Origin: Desulfitobacterium chlororespirans DSM 11544
Lineage (GTDB): Bacteria; Bacillota; Desulfitobacteriia; Desulfitobacteriales; Desulfitobacteriaceae
Reading direction: 5' to 3'
Assembly (NCBI RefSeq): GCF_900143285.1
Contig: NZ_FRDN01000010.1
Location: forward strand, 208,766 to 272,765
DNA length: 64,000 nt
Shown: positions 24,344 through 34,515 of the stretch, piece by piece
Numbering within the stretch: the stretch's first letter is position 1
Layout: the number at the start of each line of letters is the position of its first letter
The notes under the pieces: generated by a model
What the model was told of the DNA's origin: nothing
Seen by the model: the letters and a program-made list of their open reading frames with translations, nothing else
The model's database searches: none
Made by a program: the position numbers and the translations under genes

Positions 24344-26086
24344 ATGGATCAAACTAACACACCGGGAGCAGTGGCCCGCCTCAAGGAGTACGCGGGTCCC
24401 CACAGGAAAGAGTACGTCCTGTCGGTGCTGCTGGCCATACTGGGGGTCGCTTGCAGCATGGTCCCCTATTTTGCGGTATCCCAAATGATTTGGGGACTGA
24501 TTGAGGGAGGGAGTGATTTTAATTGGTATTTAGGCTGGTGCGCCGTGGCGGCCATCGGTTTTCTGGGCAAGGCTGTGTTTCATAATCTCTCCACGAGTTT
24601 ATCCCACAAGGCTACTTTTGCGGTGATTTCTGAAGTGCGGCGGCGTATCGCTCAAAAGCTGACCCGGGTTCCCATGGGCTATGTCCTGGATACTCCCTCA
24701 GGAAAGTTCAAAAACAGCATGGTGGAAAAAGTGGACAGTATTGAACCGACTCTGGCCCATGTGCTGCCGGAGATGACCTCCAATCTGCTGGTCCCCCTGG
24801 CTATTGTGGGTTACCTGTTCGTCCTGGACTGGCGCATGGCCCTGATCTCATTGATCACTCTGCCCATTGGCGGGTTCTGCTACATGGGCATGATGAAAGA
24901 CTATGAAAAGCGCTTTGGGGAGTATGTTGGCGTGGGCCGGCATATGAACGCCACAGCTGTGGAATATATCAATGGCATTGAAGTGATCAAAGCTTTTGGG
25001 CAATCGGCTACTTCCTATAAGAAATTCGCCGATGCCGTCCATAAGAACGCTACCTATGGACTGGATTGGATGCGGGACGTCCAGCTGTATTTTTCCATGG
25101 GCATCGGCATCTGGCCCGCCGTGCTCATCGGGGTCCTGCCTTTGGGCTGTGTTTTTTACATGAACGGCTCTCTTTCCGGGGCCGATTTCATCACGATCAT
25201 GATTCTGGCTCTGGGCATTATGGCGCCGCTGCTTTCCGCGATGTATTACACCGATGATCTTGCCAAAATCAAGGTTATTGTCGGGGAAATCGGCGACATC
25301 CTCGATGAACCGGAGCAAATGCGGCCAACGGTTCTTGCCCGGCTGGACGGTACGGACATCGCGCTCAAAGGCGTTACTTTCGGTTATGGGGAAACGGAGA
25401 TCCTGCACGGAGTTGATCTGGCCATTCCCGCCGGGTCTGTAACCGCTCTGGTGGGACCCTCCGGCAGCGGCAAATCCACCATAGCCAAGCTCATCGCCTC
25501 TTTCTGGGATGTCAAGGACGGAACCATCTCCATCGGCGGCGTGGATGTCAGGAACATTCCTGCCCCTCAACTTATGGATAAGATCGCTTATGTAGCCCAG
25601 GATAATTTCCTCTTTGATCAGAGCATCCTGGAAAATATCCGCCTTGGCCGTCCATCCGCCAGTGATGAGGAGGTGCGGGAGGCGGCAAAAGCCGCCGGCT
25701 GCCATGACTTTATTATGGATCTGGCCGACGGGTACCACACTGTGGCCGGAGGGGCCGGCGGACATCTCTCCGGAGGTGAACGCCAGCGGATCACCATTGC
25801 CCGGGCCATGCTCAAAAATGCCCCCATCGTTATTCTGGATGAGGCCACAGCCTATACCGACCCGGAGAACGAATCTGTCATCCAGGATGCCGTGGCCAAG
25901 CTGGTGGTGGGCAGAACCCTCATCGTCATCGCCCACCGGCTCTCCACCATCACGGATTCCGATCAGATTGCCCTGATTGAGAAGGGCCGGGTAGCTGTCC
26001 TGGGCACCCATGATCAACTGCTGGAAAGCAGCCCATTATATCAGGATCTATGGCGGGCCCACATCAGTGCCAAAGACGTTGCGTAA
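24344..26086 (+). CDS. ABC exporter half-transporter (membrane + ATPase), first of pair
   Basis: 580 residues. A six-helix transmembrane domain spans about 20-310, then an ATPase with Walker A GPSGSGKST near 371, Q-loop VAQDNFLF, signature LSGGERQR near 475, Walker B IVILDEAT and the H-loop AHRLS. The ATG follows GAGGAGG. It should form a heterodimer with the next product (12-bp gap). The two resemble siderophore/multidrug-type pairs such as IrtAB or BmrCD. Substrate unknown; the TetR upstream suggests inducible efflux or import. Confidence 0.9.
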   Translation: MDQTNTPGAVARLKEYAGPHRKEYVLSVLLAILGVACSMVPYFAVSQMIWGLIEGGSDFNWYLGWCAVAAIGFLGKAVFHNLSTSLSHKATFAVISEVRRRIAQKLTRVPMGYVLDTPSGKFKNSMVEKVDSIEPTLAHVLPEMTSNLLVPLAIVGYLFVLDWRMALISLITLPIGGFCYMGMMKDYEKRFGEYVGVGRHMNATAVEYINGIEVIKAFGQSATSYKKFADAVHKNATYGLDWMRDVQLYFSMGIGIWPAVLIGVLPLGCVFYMNGSLSGADFITIMILALGIMAPLLSAMYYTDDLAKIKVIVGEIGDILDEPEQMRPTVLARLDGTDIALKGVTFGYGETEILHGVDLAIPAGSVTALVGPSGSGKSTIAKLIASFWDVKDGTISIGGVDVRNIPAPQLMDKIAYVAQDNFLFDQSILENIRLGRPSASDEEVREAAKAAGCHDFIMDLADGYHTVAGGAGGHLSGGERQRITIARAMLKNAPIVILDEATAYTDPENESVIQDAVAKLVVGRTLIVIAHRLSTITDSDQIALIEKGRVAVLGTHDQLLESSPLYQDLWRAHISAKDVA

Positions 26087-26098
26087 GGAGGAAATAAG

Positions 26099-27856
26099 AT
26101 GATTGGTACCATCCGTAAATTTTTTGCTTTTGCCGGCAAGCGCGGGAAGCTGATGCAAAAAGGCATTGCTCTGGCCTTGATCAATTCCATCTTTCAGGCC
26201 CTGCAGATTCTGGCCCTGGCGGTGGTCTTACAAGGGATCGTGGAAGGAACTATGACCGCCGAAACAGCCTGGACCTCCTTCGCGATCATGTTCCTCAGTA
26301 TGCTGGGGGCTATTCTTACCCGGCAGCGAGCCACCATGGCCCAAGCTGAGGGCAGCTTCATGATGTGCGCCGACAAACGGACGGAAATCGGCGATCGCCT
26401 GAAATACATGCCCATGGGCTATTTCAATGACCACAGTCTGGGGGCCATCACCGCCGCCGTTACCAACACCATGGAGGACGTACAGGATATCGCCCCCCGG
26501 GTCATGGATAAGATCATTCACGGCTATGTCCATGCCGCCATCATCACTCTGATGCTGCTCTTTTTCGATTGGCGCATCGGTCTGATCATCCTGGCCGGCA
26601 TCCTGGTGTTCATGGGGGCCAATGGACTGATGCAGAAAAAATCCCGGGCTATCTCCCCGGCCCGGGTTGCGGCCCAGTCTGCCCTGGTCGGTGCAGTGCT
26701 GGAATATGTGCAGGGCATCAGTGTGGTGCGGGCCTTTAATCTGGCCCAAGCAGCCGGCCATACCCTTGATCAGGCCATCGCTGAATGCGAAAAAAATAAT
26801 GTGGGCCTGGAGATTGCCTTCATTCCTTATATGTTCCTGCAAAGCCTGATCCTTAAATTATTCAGTGTCCTGGTGGTGATCGCCGCCCTCGCTTTTTACC
26901 TGACCGGCAGCATGACCCTCACCACCTGCCTGCTGATGCTGATCTCCGCCTTTATTATTTACAGTCAGCTGGAAACAGCCGGCAGCATGTCCGCTTTGCT
27001 GCGCGCTATCGACATATCCATCGACCGGGTGGAGGAAATTCATCATACCCCGGTGATGGATGAGCTGGGCAAGGATATCCGTCCTCAGCATTATGCTATT
27101 GAGGGCAGCAAGGTAAGCTTTTCTTATGACAAGAAGAAGATCCTGGATGATGTTTCTTTCCGCATTCCTGCCGGAACCACCACGGCGATCATCGGTCCTT
27201 CAGGAGGAGGAAAAACCACCTTATGCCATCTCATCACCCGCTTCTGGGATGTGGACAGCGGTTCCATCACTTTGGGGGGCAGGGATGTGCGGGATTATAC
27301 CCTGGATAGTCTGCTGGCCAATTTCAGTATGGTCTTTCAAAAGGTCTATTTGTTCAACGACACCATTCTTAACAATATCCGTTTCGGAAAGCCTGACGTG
27401 ACTCTGGAGGAGGTGCGGGAAGCGGCCAAAAGGGCCCGCTGCGACGGCTTTATCATGATGCTGCCGGAAGGATATGACACTATGGTCGGTGAGGGGGGCG
27501 CCACTCTTTCGGGAGGGGAGCGTCAACGGATTTCCATCGCCCGGGCCATTTTAAAGGATGCCCCCATCGTCATTCTCGATGAAGCCACCGCCAATGTGGA
27601 TCCGGAAAATGAAAGCGGGTTGCAGGAGGCTATCGCCGAAATGACCAAAAACAAGACCATCATTATGATCGCTCACCGGCTGAAAACCGTGCGCAATGCT
27701 CAACAGATTCTGGTGCTGGATCAGGGCAGGATCGTCCAGCGGGGCAACCATGAACAGCTGATGGCCGAGGGCGGGCTGTATGCCGACTTTATCGGCATGC
27801 GGTCAGCGGCCGTCGGTTGGAAGCTGGGCCGGATAACTGAAGTTTTCAGGCCATAA
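26099..27856 (+). CDS. ABC exporter half-transporter, second of pair
   Basis: 585 residues with the same layout: membrane domain 15-310, Walker [10 protein letters not shown], signature LSGGERQR, Walker [16 protein letters not shown]-loop AHRLKT. Both partners have canonical ATPase motifs, so no obviously degenerate site is seen. The ATG follows AAGGAGG. The last 11 bp overlap the end of the convergent PrpR_N-MCP gene, so the two transcripts collide here. Confidence 0.9.
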   Translation: MIGTIRKFFAFAGKRGKLMQKGIALALINSIFQALQILALAVVLQGIVEGTMTAETAWTSFAIMFLSMLGAILTRQRATMAQAEGSFMMCADKRTEIGDRLKYMPMGYFNDHSLGAITAAVTNTMEDVQDIAPRVMDKIIHGYVHAAIITLMLLFFDWRIGLIILAGILVFMGANGLMQKKSRAISPARVAAQSALVGAVLEYVQGISVVRAFNLAQAAGHTLDQAIAECEKNNVGLEIAFIPYMFLQSLILKLFSVLVVIAALAFYLTGSMTLTTCLLMLISAFIIYSQLETAGSMSALLRAIDISIDRVEEIHHTPVMDELGKDIRPQHYAIEGSKVSFSYDKKKILDDVSFRIPAGTTTAIIGPSGGGKTTLCHLITRFWDVDSGSITLGGRDVRDYTLDSLLANFSMVFQKVYLFNDTILNNIRFGKPDVTLEEVREAAKRARCDGFIMMLPEGYDTMVGEGGATLSGGERQRISIARAILKDAPIVILDEATANVDPENESGLQEAIAEMTKNKTIIMIAHRLKTVRNAQQILVLDQGRIVQRGNHEQLMAEGGLYADFIGMRSAAVGWKLGRITEVFRP

Positions 27857-28916
27857 CTCTTAGTTTATCTCCTATGCCTTTGAGCATTTCTAAATTCTGA
27901 GACAAGACTTGGGTAGACTTGGCTTGTTCCTGGGTAATCTCACTGCTGGCTTCCACATTATTCTGGACCTGAACCACGGACTCATGGAATCTGGTCAGCA
28001 TCTGTTCAATATTCTTTGCCGAGCGGTTGCTTTCATCAGCCAGCTTGCGCACTTCTTCGGCAACCACTGAGAATCCCCGGCCGTGTTCCCCGGCACGGGC
28101 TGCTTCAATGGCGGCATTCAGTCCCAAGAGGTTGGTCTGCTGGGCAACCCTGCGCAGGACATCCAATATTTCTGTGATGCCCTCCATCTCCTGGGTGGTT
28201 GTTTGGGCAATGGCGGATGATTCCTGACTTGAGGCGGCAAGCTCCTCTGAAGAGGCGGCCAGCTCCTCAACGAAGGAGGCGGACTGTTCTAAACCGGAAT
28301 ACAGCTCAGCTAACACCTGCTCAAAGCGGTGTGCTTTTTCCCGTTCTTTTTCCCGCTCCCGTTCCTGGGCCTGGGCTATTTTCAAAGCCTCGTCTATAGA
28401 TCTTCTCACCGCAAGGGGCCCCGATTCCAACAACCCCACTACGAACCCCCGCTCCTCGGCGGCAGTGTATCCTCCTTTATCTCCGGCTATGGCTTGAACA
28501 CCGATTTGCTGCAGCCTCTCCAGGATCATCGGTATATCCCCCAGAGTGTTCCATGGTCTGATATGAATCGTTAAATCGCCCAACCTGAAGTCTGAACTTC
28601 CCATAGCCAAAAATCCCCGATGGGCTACCACGCCTATTTTCGTCGCCCCTTCGGCAACGAGCCGCTGAACCGCTTCCAGCATCTCATCGATGGTCATGGT
28701 CAGCCCAACGATTGGTTTATCGGTATTTTCGCGCAGCAAATCGACCATCAGCCCCCGGCTGATCATCACATCAATTTGAGGGTTGGCTTTGATAACCTCT
28801 TTGCCCTGATCAAAGCTGACAACTTCTATGGGAAAAGATAAATTTAATGCTTGCCTTGCTTCCTCAGCAATCTGGGCCATACCGGGGGTTAGAGCTACGA
28901 AAAAAATGGATTCCAT
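27846..28916 (-). CDS. PrpR_N-type sensory domain fused to a methyl-accepting chemotaxis signalling domain
   Basis: 356 residues from ATG 28916, chosen for its GGGAGG site. Residues 1-170 resemble the PrpR N-terminal domain of propionate-type activators ([27 protein letters not shown]). An Arg/Glu-rich coiled coil follows ([12 protein letters not shown]), then an MCP signalling hairpin with the tip [19 protein letters not shown]. There is no membrane segment, so it should be cytoplasmic. It may report an intracellular small acid to the chemotaxis machinery or to another kinase. The pairing of these domains is uncommon. Confidence 0.82.
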   Translation of the reverse strand: MESIFFVALTPGMAQIAEEARQALNLSFPIEVVSFDQGKEVIKANPQIDVMISRGLMVDLLRENTDKPIVGLTMTIDEMLEAVQRLVAEGATKIGVVAHRGFLAMGSSDFRLGDLTIHIRPWNTLGDIPMILERLQQIGVQAIAGDKGGYTAAEERGFVVGLLESGPLAVRRSIDEALKIAQAQEREREKEREKAHRFEQVLAELYSGLEQSASFVEELAASSEELAASSQESSAIAQTTTQEMEGITEILDVLRRVAQQTNLLGLNAAIEAARAGEHGRGFSVVAEEVRKLADESNRSAKNIEQMLTRFHESVVQVQNNVEASSEITQEQAKSTQVLSQNLEMLKGIGDKLRVMA

Positions 28917-29081
28917 GAAGTGAATACCTCCCAATAATCTTTCTTCAATGTTTTAAGATCACACCCCGTAAACAGATAGATAACCGGACAAAGAATCTGA
29001 CTATTTAGTATTCTCTTTTATCATGGAAAATCCTTCGAATTTCTATGTTTTTCTCCGCTCCTAAACTGATTCTGAGGGATG

Positions 29082-30278
29082 CTAACTTTCACTTCTTGAG
29101 CTCCCGGGTTTTAATCCCAGGGAAAAAGCGATAATTACGATCGACACCGCAGCCAAAACCATCAAGGAAACGGTGAAATTGCCGCCTGTCCGATCGAGGA
29201 TTGAGCCCAGGGCGGAGGGTCCCATGGTGGTGCCTAAGTTGGAAGCAATGGTCAGCATCCCCATCCCCATGCCCACTTCGTGGGGTTTAACAGTCTCCGG
29301 GAGATGAGCAAATACGAAAACAGGCAGGGGGGCAAAGCCTATGCCCAAAGCAACTGCCCATAGGGGCAAACCAGGGAAACGAAAGGCCAGTAAAACAAAA
29401 GCAAGGAGGATCATGGCGCTCCCGATAAGCAAATAAGGCTTTTTCCGGCCGGTTTTATCGAAAGCCACCCCGATCACCGGGGCCAGAAAAATGGAGGCCA
29501 GCATGATCAAGCTTGTCAAAAATCCGGCCTTTTGGTTCGCTAAACCGAAGGACTGGTAGAATTGGGGACCAAAGGTAACATAAGCCAAAAGTTGAAAATT
29601 AGCTAAAACCCAAATTCCGGCAAGCAGCCAAAGACTCCGGCTGCCTCTGAATTTGGGCGCCGGTTCTTTGCTTAAGCCCTTGGCAGCTGCGCCGCCGTCT
29701 TTTTGAGGTAAGGAGAGGGCAAAGATCACCAAAAGGAGAACGACTCCCAAAAAAGCGGCAACACCAAACAAGACCATTCTCCAGCTAAGGAGCTGTCCCA
29801 AAGAGCCAAAAAGATTGGCCGCTATGACCGTCCCTAAGGGAACAGCGATATTAAAAATACCCATGGCAATGCCAATATTCTTTTGGTCAAAAAACATGGT
29901 GATTAAGAGAGGCGCCAGGACGACCAGCACCGTCGCCCCTATTCCCGCCACCAATCTATACACGACCAGGAGCGGAAAAGAGCCTGCTGTAGAAAAGGCT
30001 ATCAATCCTGCCATCATAATCGCTAGCGCGGCTATGATCAACTTTTTCATGTCAAAACGGCTGGCTAAATAAGCCACGATAAAAGGAAGAAAAATTCCGG
30101 GAATGGCATAAGCGCCCATTAAAATCCCTGCCTGGGAGTTAGAAAAGGATACCTCTTTCATAATTTGCTCGAAGAGGGGCGGCAGGGCTTGCAAAGACAA
30201 GGCGAACCCGATCATCATAAAAAAAGAAAGTGCTAATACCACCCATCGCGATGAGGTCTGAACCTGACGATTAGCCAA
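29082..30278 (-). CDS. MFS transporter (CynX/NNP-like)
   Basis: 398 residues with 12 membrane helices. ASRFDMKKLIIAA stands in for the usual loop 2-3 motif, and AFDKTGRKKPYL is in the second half. The family includes cyanate and nitrate/nitrite carriers and many unassigned ones. The ATG at 30278 follows AAGGGAGGAG. It stands alone between the chemoreceptor gene and a second MFS gene; substrate not deducible. Confidence 0.82.
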   Translation of the reverse strand: MANRQVQTSSRWVVLALSFFMMIGFALSLQALPPLFEQIMKEVSFSNSQAGILMGAYAIPGIFLPFIVAYLASRFDMKKLIIAALAIMMAGLIAFSTAGSFPLLVVYRLVAGIGATVLVVLAPLLITMFFDQKNIGIAMGIFNIAVPLGTVIAANLFGSLGQLLSWRMVLFGVAAFLGVVLLLVIFALSLPQKDGGAAAKGLSKEPAPKFRGSRSLWLLAGIWVLANFQLLAYVTFGPQFYQSFGLANQKAGFLTSLIMLASIFLAPVIGVAFDKTGRKKPYLLIGSAMILLAFVLLAFRFPGLPLWAVALGIGFAPLPVFVFAHLPETVKPHEVGMGMGMLTIASNLGTTMGPSALGSILDRTGGNFTVSLMVLAAVSIVIIAFSLGLKPGSSRSES

Positions 30279-30541
30279 TTTTTATCTCCTCCCTTAATCA
30301 CTATTATACATACCTGGAATTTTACCATATAAAGACAAGGAAACCAATCCCAACAACGTCAATACCCGTTTTTAGAGGACCACCCGCCTTTTTCCCTTCT
30401 CCAGTCCTATCCCTTTTCCTGCCGGATTAAAGAAAACCCGGCTTCGCCGAGCTCCATATATTCACACTTCACAAAAGGCGAAGTCGCTGGTTGCACTTAT
30501 ACTATCTACCGATAGAGGCTTTTATACTTTCTGGTAGTGAA

Positions 30542-30578
30542 ATAATAGACCCACCGGCAAAACCGGAGGGTCTATTAT
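30542..30578. terminator. Hairpin between two MFS genes
   Basis: ATAATAGACCC-A-CCGG pairs with CCGG-A-GGGTCTATTAT around CAAAA, 15 bp with one internal mismatch. It directly follows the stop of the MFS gene at 30601 on the minus strand. There is no T-run, so termination efficiency is uncertain. The rest of the 30279-30600 gap shows nothing else. Confidence 0.65.
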
Positions 30579-30600
30579 GCAAATGAATTTTACCGCAATT

Positions 30601-31956
30601 TCAGGCCGAAATTTCTTCAAGCACTCTGCCCTTTGTTTCTTCACCAAGGATGGCCACTGACAGCGCGGCGGCAACAAAGCATGCCGCTCCGAGGGCGAAG
30701 ACCCCGGAATTGCCTAAGGTCGGCAATACAACCGCCACGATGTAGGGCCCCAGCAAGGAACCAAAGCGTCCGACGGAGGAAGCGAAACCGGTACCGGTAG
30801 CTCTGGCCCGGGTGGGATAGAGTTCAGGTGTATAAGCATACAAGGAGGACCACATGGCAAAGAGGAAAAACTGCATGCCGAGTCCGAAACCGATCAAGGT
30901 CTGAAGGTTTGAGGCGGTGCCATAGAGATAGGCAAAAACCGCACACCCGATCAATACGGCAATCAGGGTTGGCTTACGGCCATTTTTCTCAATAAAGTAA
31001 GCCGCACTGAAGAACCCGGGTATCCCTGCGAGGGAGATGAGAATCGTGTAGAATACGGATTTGGTAACCGAATATCCCGCGTCCTGCAGAAATGCGCTTA
31101 ACCAGGTTGTCAGACCATAATATCCGAGCAGCGCAAAGAACCACAGCAGCCAGACCATGATGGTGCGTTTTTTATAACCGGGCGCCCAAAGCTGGAAGAA
31201 GGAAAACTTCTTTTCATGCTTGCTGATGACCAGGTTATCATCTTTAACAGGCGGCGGAAGCTCTTTTCCGTAAGCTTTCTCAACATTTTTCTCAAACTCT
31301 GTCATCACTTTATCGGCTTGATCATCCTGATTGGTATCGGCTAACCAGCGGGGGGATTCCGGAACAATTCGGCGGATTACTAAAACAAAGATCGCGGGTA
31401 TCCCTTCACAGAGGAAGACCAGACGCCAGCCGCCTATGGGAAGGAGGAAATAGGATAAAATCCCGGCAAAAATGAAGCCTATGGGCCAGAACCCTTCTAA
31501 GAGCGCAATATAACGTCCGCGGTTCTTGGCAGGTATAAATTCTGATACCAGAGACTGGCCGATGGGAAATTCCATTCCCATACCCAGACCGAGGAAAAAG
31601 CGGGCCAGCGCCAGCTGTTCGACGGTATGGGTAAAAGCACAGGCGATACTTGCCGCTCCCCAAATGATCATACTGGTCTGGAAGACGATCTTTCTGCCGA
31701 ACTTGTCGGCAGCCATCCCGGCGCTCATAGCGCCAAAGAACATGCCGAGGAAGCTGAAACTGGAAAGAAGTCCGGCCTGAACCGTTGTCAGCCCTAAATC
31801 CGTCTTAATGGATCCCAGAACAAAGGTCAGCATGCCAAGGTCCATTGAATCAAAGAACCAGGCAGTGGCAATAATGTAGAATATTTTTCTCTGATACGAT
31901 GTCAGCGGTAATCTTTCCATCCTCTGGGGGATGCTGTATTGACTTGATATGGACAT
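30601..31956 (-). CDS. MFS transporter linked to the O-demethylase regulon
   Basis: 451 residues from ATG 31956 (AAGGGAG upstream). Twelve helices; helix 1 carries DSMDLGML, loop 2-3 ADKFGRK, and RIVPESPRWLA is typical of the sugar/organic-acid porter group that includes aromatic acid and niacin carriers. A sigma-54 -24/-12 promoter lies at 32152-32168 in its leader. The sigma-54 activator gene is next to it, and beyond that is the methyltransferase operon with the same promoter type. It probably imports the methoxylated substrate. Confidence 0.83.
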   Translation of the reverse strand: MSISSQYSIPQRMERLPLTSYQRKIFYIIATAWFFDSMDLGMLTFVLGSIKTDLGLTTVQAGLLSSFSFLGMFFGAMSAGMAADKFGRKIVFQTSMIIWGAASIACAFTHTVEQLALARFFLGLGMGMEFPIGQSLVSEFIPAKNRGRYIALLEGFWPIGFIFAGILSYFLLPIGGWRLVFLCEGIPAIFVLVIRRIVPESPRWLADTNQDDQADKVMTEFEKNVEKAYGKELPPPVKDDNLVISKHEKKFSFFQLWAPGYKKRTIMVWLLWFFALLGYYGLTTWLSAFLQDAGYSVTKSVFYTILISLAGIPGFFSAAYFIEKNGRKPTLIAVLIGCAVFAYLYGTASNLQTLIGFGLGMQFFLFAMWSSLYAYTPELYPTRARATGTGFASSVGRFGSLLGPYIVAVVLPTLGNSGVFALGAACFVAAALSVAILGEETKGRVLEEISA

Positions 31957-32151
31957 ATAATTCCGCTCCCTTCCCATTGCTATGCAAGAAGTTTGTGTCT
32001 TTGTGCCTTTATGTCTTTCCAGCCGAGATTAAGACTTCCACGTCTTACGTTGAGTTTATGAGTGCCATAATACCCTTCGACCCTGCCTTTCTCTCCATCT
32101 TCATAACAGTTGCGAGCACATCATTGAATCGAAACAACACGGTATAGCTAT

Positions 32152-32168
32152 AGCAACTTTTGTGCCAA
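32152..32168 (-). promoter_or_regulatory. Sigma-54 promoter of the MFS gene
   Basis: On the minus strand TTGGCACAAAAGTTGCT has GG and GC exactly 10 nt apart, matching TGGCAC-N5-TTGC. It is about 195 bp before the start codon at 31956. The remainder of the 31957-32393 gap has a GATTC-N6-GAATC inverted repeat near 32211, possibly an activator site, and nothing else clear. Confidence 0.85.
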
Positions 32169-32393
32169 TTAGGAAATGTTTGAATATTCGGGGTTTTCTC
32201 AGGCAGTTTGATTCTTTTTTGAATCTTTGATTTCCCTTCAGCCGCGGACAATTTTTATAAAAAATAAGCTATGAGCACAGTTTCATTTGTGATTCCAATT
32301 ATACTCACGTGATTCAAAAACAATCGGCGCCAGCCAATAATAACAATACCCCCAAGCTTAGCTCAGAGGTATCTTTTGGTTAAGAAAATATGA

Positions 32394-34118
32394 TTAGTTT
32401 TGTACTTCAATGCCATATTTTTTCATCTTTTTGACCATGTTGGATTGGCTGATCCCCAGCATTGCGGCAGCCTTCCTCGTGCTTCCCATCATGCGGTATG
32501 CCTCTTCCAGCATGCGGCTTTCTTCTTTTTCCAGAAAGGCTTTGAGGGATGTCAATTGATTTTTTGCGGGGTTAAGATCTATCGACTTGATTTCCGCAAG
32601 GGAGTCCTTGGTAATGCAGTCATCCATGCTGGTAACCACCAGTCTCTCTATGGTATTTTCAAGCTCTCTGATGTTTCCCGGCCAATCGTAATTCAGCAGG
32701 CAATCCATCACTTCGGGATGAACCCATTTCTGATAACCGTATGCCGTATTATATCTCGCCAACAGCTCCAGGGCTATCGGGATCACGTCCTCTTTGCGTT
32801 TTCGCAGCGGAGGTATCGTCATCGGGACAACATTTAACCTGTAATAAAGATCTTCTCTGAAGGTCTTCTTCTGGACCATCTCTTCCAGGTCACGGTTGGT
32901 TGCTGCAATAATTCGGATATCCAGTTTAATCGTTTTTTTCCCTCCGATCCGGAGGATTTCTTTTTCCTGAATTGCGCGCAGGACTTTAACCTGGTGCTCC
33001 TGAGGCAGCTCTCCTACCTCATCAAGGAACAAGGTTCCGCCATCCGCAAGCTCGAACAGCCCTTTTTTGCCTTCCTTGAGCGCTCCTGTGAAGGAACCGG
33101 CTTCATAACCAAAAAACTCCGACTCCAGAAGATTTGCAGGTATAGCCCCGCAGTTGATTTTAATAAAAGGTTTCTCAGAGCGGTGACTCGCCCTGTGAAT
33201 CAATTGGGCAATCAGTTCTTTCCCTACCCCGGATTCCCCGAGAATCAGGACAGTGGAATCCACACGAGCCACATGATAGGCGGTATCAAGCTTTTTTTGC
33301 ATATGGTTATTTTTGGTGATTATTTTCTTAAAGGAATTCTGGGAGCGGAAATGCTCCAACTCTTTTAAATAACGGTTTTTAGCATCTTCAGCCTGTTCCA
33401 GCTTGCCCTTAAGTTCGGTAAGTTCAGAGATATCTCTGACAATCGTCACGACCCTGGTGACTTCTTTCTCCTCATTAAATACCGGCGCTCCTGTCATCAG
33501 AAGCTCTTTGCCACTGCGGATGTCCACGACATTGACCCGCGATTTGGTTCTGAAAACCATCTCTGTTACGGATTTATTCATATATCCTTGGTTGATGAGT
33601 TCCCGTACGTTTTTGCCCACAAATTCTTTTTCCTGGATACCGGTGATCTGCAGATAAGCGCTATTCGCCCTTAAGATAACTCCATCGGAGCTTCCTACGA
33701 CGATTCCGTCGGCCACGGATTCAATGATGGCATCCAGATCATTGTTAATTTCTTTAACATTATCCAACTCCAGGGACAAGGCTTCGAAATCGGATATATC
33801 CTGAAAAACCCCGATAGCTCCCACGATGATCCCCTCTTTAAAGATAGGGCCGCGATTGGAGATGACTTCGCTGTTTCCTAAATGCATCTTCTGGTTATTT
33901 TCGGCTTTGCCTGTTTTTAATATCTCCAGAAGACTGGTATTGGGAATTACTTCTTCCACTCTCCGCCCGATGGTTTCTTCCTTTGAGACGCCCATGATCT
34001 TGGCTGCCGCTTCATTGAACAGCTTTATGACACCTTTCCGATCAATCGCCACTACACCGTTGTATATGGAGTCAAAAACTTCAACTCCAAATCCGATGGC
34101 GATATCATTACCGTCCAT
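32394..34118 (-). CDS. Sigma-54-dependent transcriptional activator (PAS-PAS-AAA-Fis)
   Basis: 574 residues from ATG 34118 (GGAGGGATC upstream). Two PAS domains (about 10-110 and 120-230), an AAA+ domain with Walker A GESGVGKE, the sigma-54 contact loop GSFTGA, Walker B GGTLFLDEVGE, and a C-terminal Fis-type HTH (AAAMLGISQSNMVKKM). It opens sigma-54 promoters in response to a ligand or signal sensed by the PAS domains. It lies between the two sigma-54 promoters in this window (32152 and 34435), so it is the likely activator of both. Confidence 0.93.
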   Translation of the reverse strand: MDGNDIAIGFGVEVFDSIYNGVVAIDRKGVIKLFNEAAAKIMGVSKEETIGRRVEEVIPNTSLLEILKTGKAENNQKMHLGNSEVISNRGPIFKEGIIVGAIGVFQDISDFEALSLELDNVKEINNDLDAIIESVADGIVVGSSDGVILRANSAYLQITGIQEKEFVGKNVRELINQGYMNKSVTEMVFRTKSRVNVVDIRSGKELLMTGAPVFNEEKEVTRVVTIVRDISELTELKGKLEQAEDAKNRYLKELEHFRSQNSFKKIITKNNHMQKKLDTAYHVARVDSTVLILGESGVGKELIAQLIHRASHRSEKPFIKINCGAIPANLLESEFFGYEAGSFTGALKEGKKGLFELADGGTLFLDEVGELPQEHQVKVLRAIQEKEILRIGGKKTIKLDIRIIAATNRDLEEMVQKKTFREDLYYRLNVVPMTIPPLRKRKEDVIPIALELLARYNTAYGYQKWVHPEVMDCLLNYDWPGNIRELENTIERLVVTSMDDCITKDSLAEIKSIDLNPAKNQLTSLKAFLEKEESRMLEEAYRMMGSTRKAAAMLGISQSNMVKKMKKYGIEVQN

Positions 34119-34434
34119 AGTGATCCCTCCTGCCAAAAAACAACTAGACAATAAGTGTTTTCTATGTCGGACGAATTGCGGTTGCTTACATTCTTAATTG
34201 TCCCAATATTAAGATTATAGCTTAGTGATTGTCTATATGTCTATAATTCCAAACGTCCCCCTGCAATGCCCCTGCTTCAGGTGATGAAATATTGAATCTT
34301 CTGACCACGGTTAGAATCGGCACAAGGCCTTCTGAAAACAGTTGCTGTTAGCATCTGTCGAAATTATGCCGTCAACTCTGATTCCTTTTGTCATCATCTG
34401 CCGGAAAATTAATAGCAAATCCCTACATTTTTTA

Positions 34435-34451
34435 TTGGCATGATAATTGCA
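34435..34451 (+). promoter_or_regulatory. Sigma-54 promoter of the methyltransferase operon
   Basis: TTGGCATGATAATTGCA with GG and GC 10 nt apart. It lies 65 bp before the first methyltransferase gene. Upstream, GGACGAATT and AATTGTCC near 34168-34202 form a loose inverted repeat that could be an activator site; a GGACAATT also occurs near 32247 on the MFS side. Nothing else was seen in the 34119-34515 gap. Confidence 0.87.
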
Positions 34452-34515
34452 ACACATTTAGGTGGCTTTAAGAAGCAAAACCTTCAATGAGCTAAATAGG
34501 GGGTACTGAACATTT

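Noticed and set aside
24848..26017. Long antisense reading frame (389 codons) opposite the first ABC gene
   Set aside because: It is the complement of a GC-rich, clearly coding ATPase gene, has Gly/His/Asp-rich low-information composition and no ribosome site.
26228..26842. Antisense frame opposite the second ABC gene
   Set aside because: Same kind of shadow; composition is His/Gly/Asp-rich and no family is recognisable.
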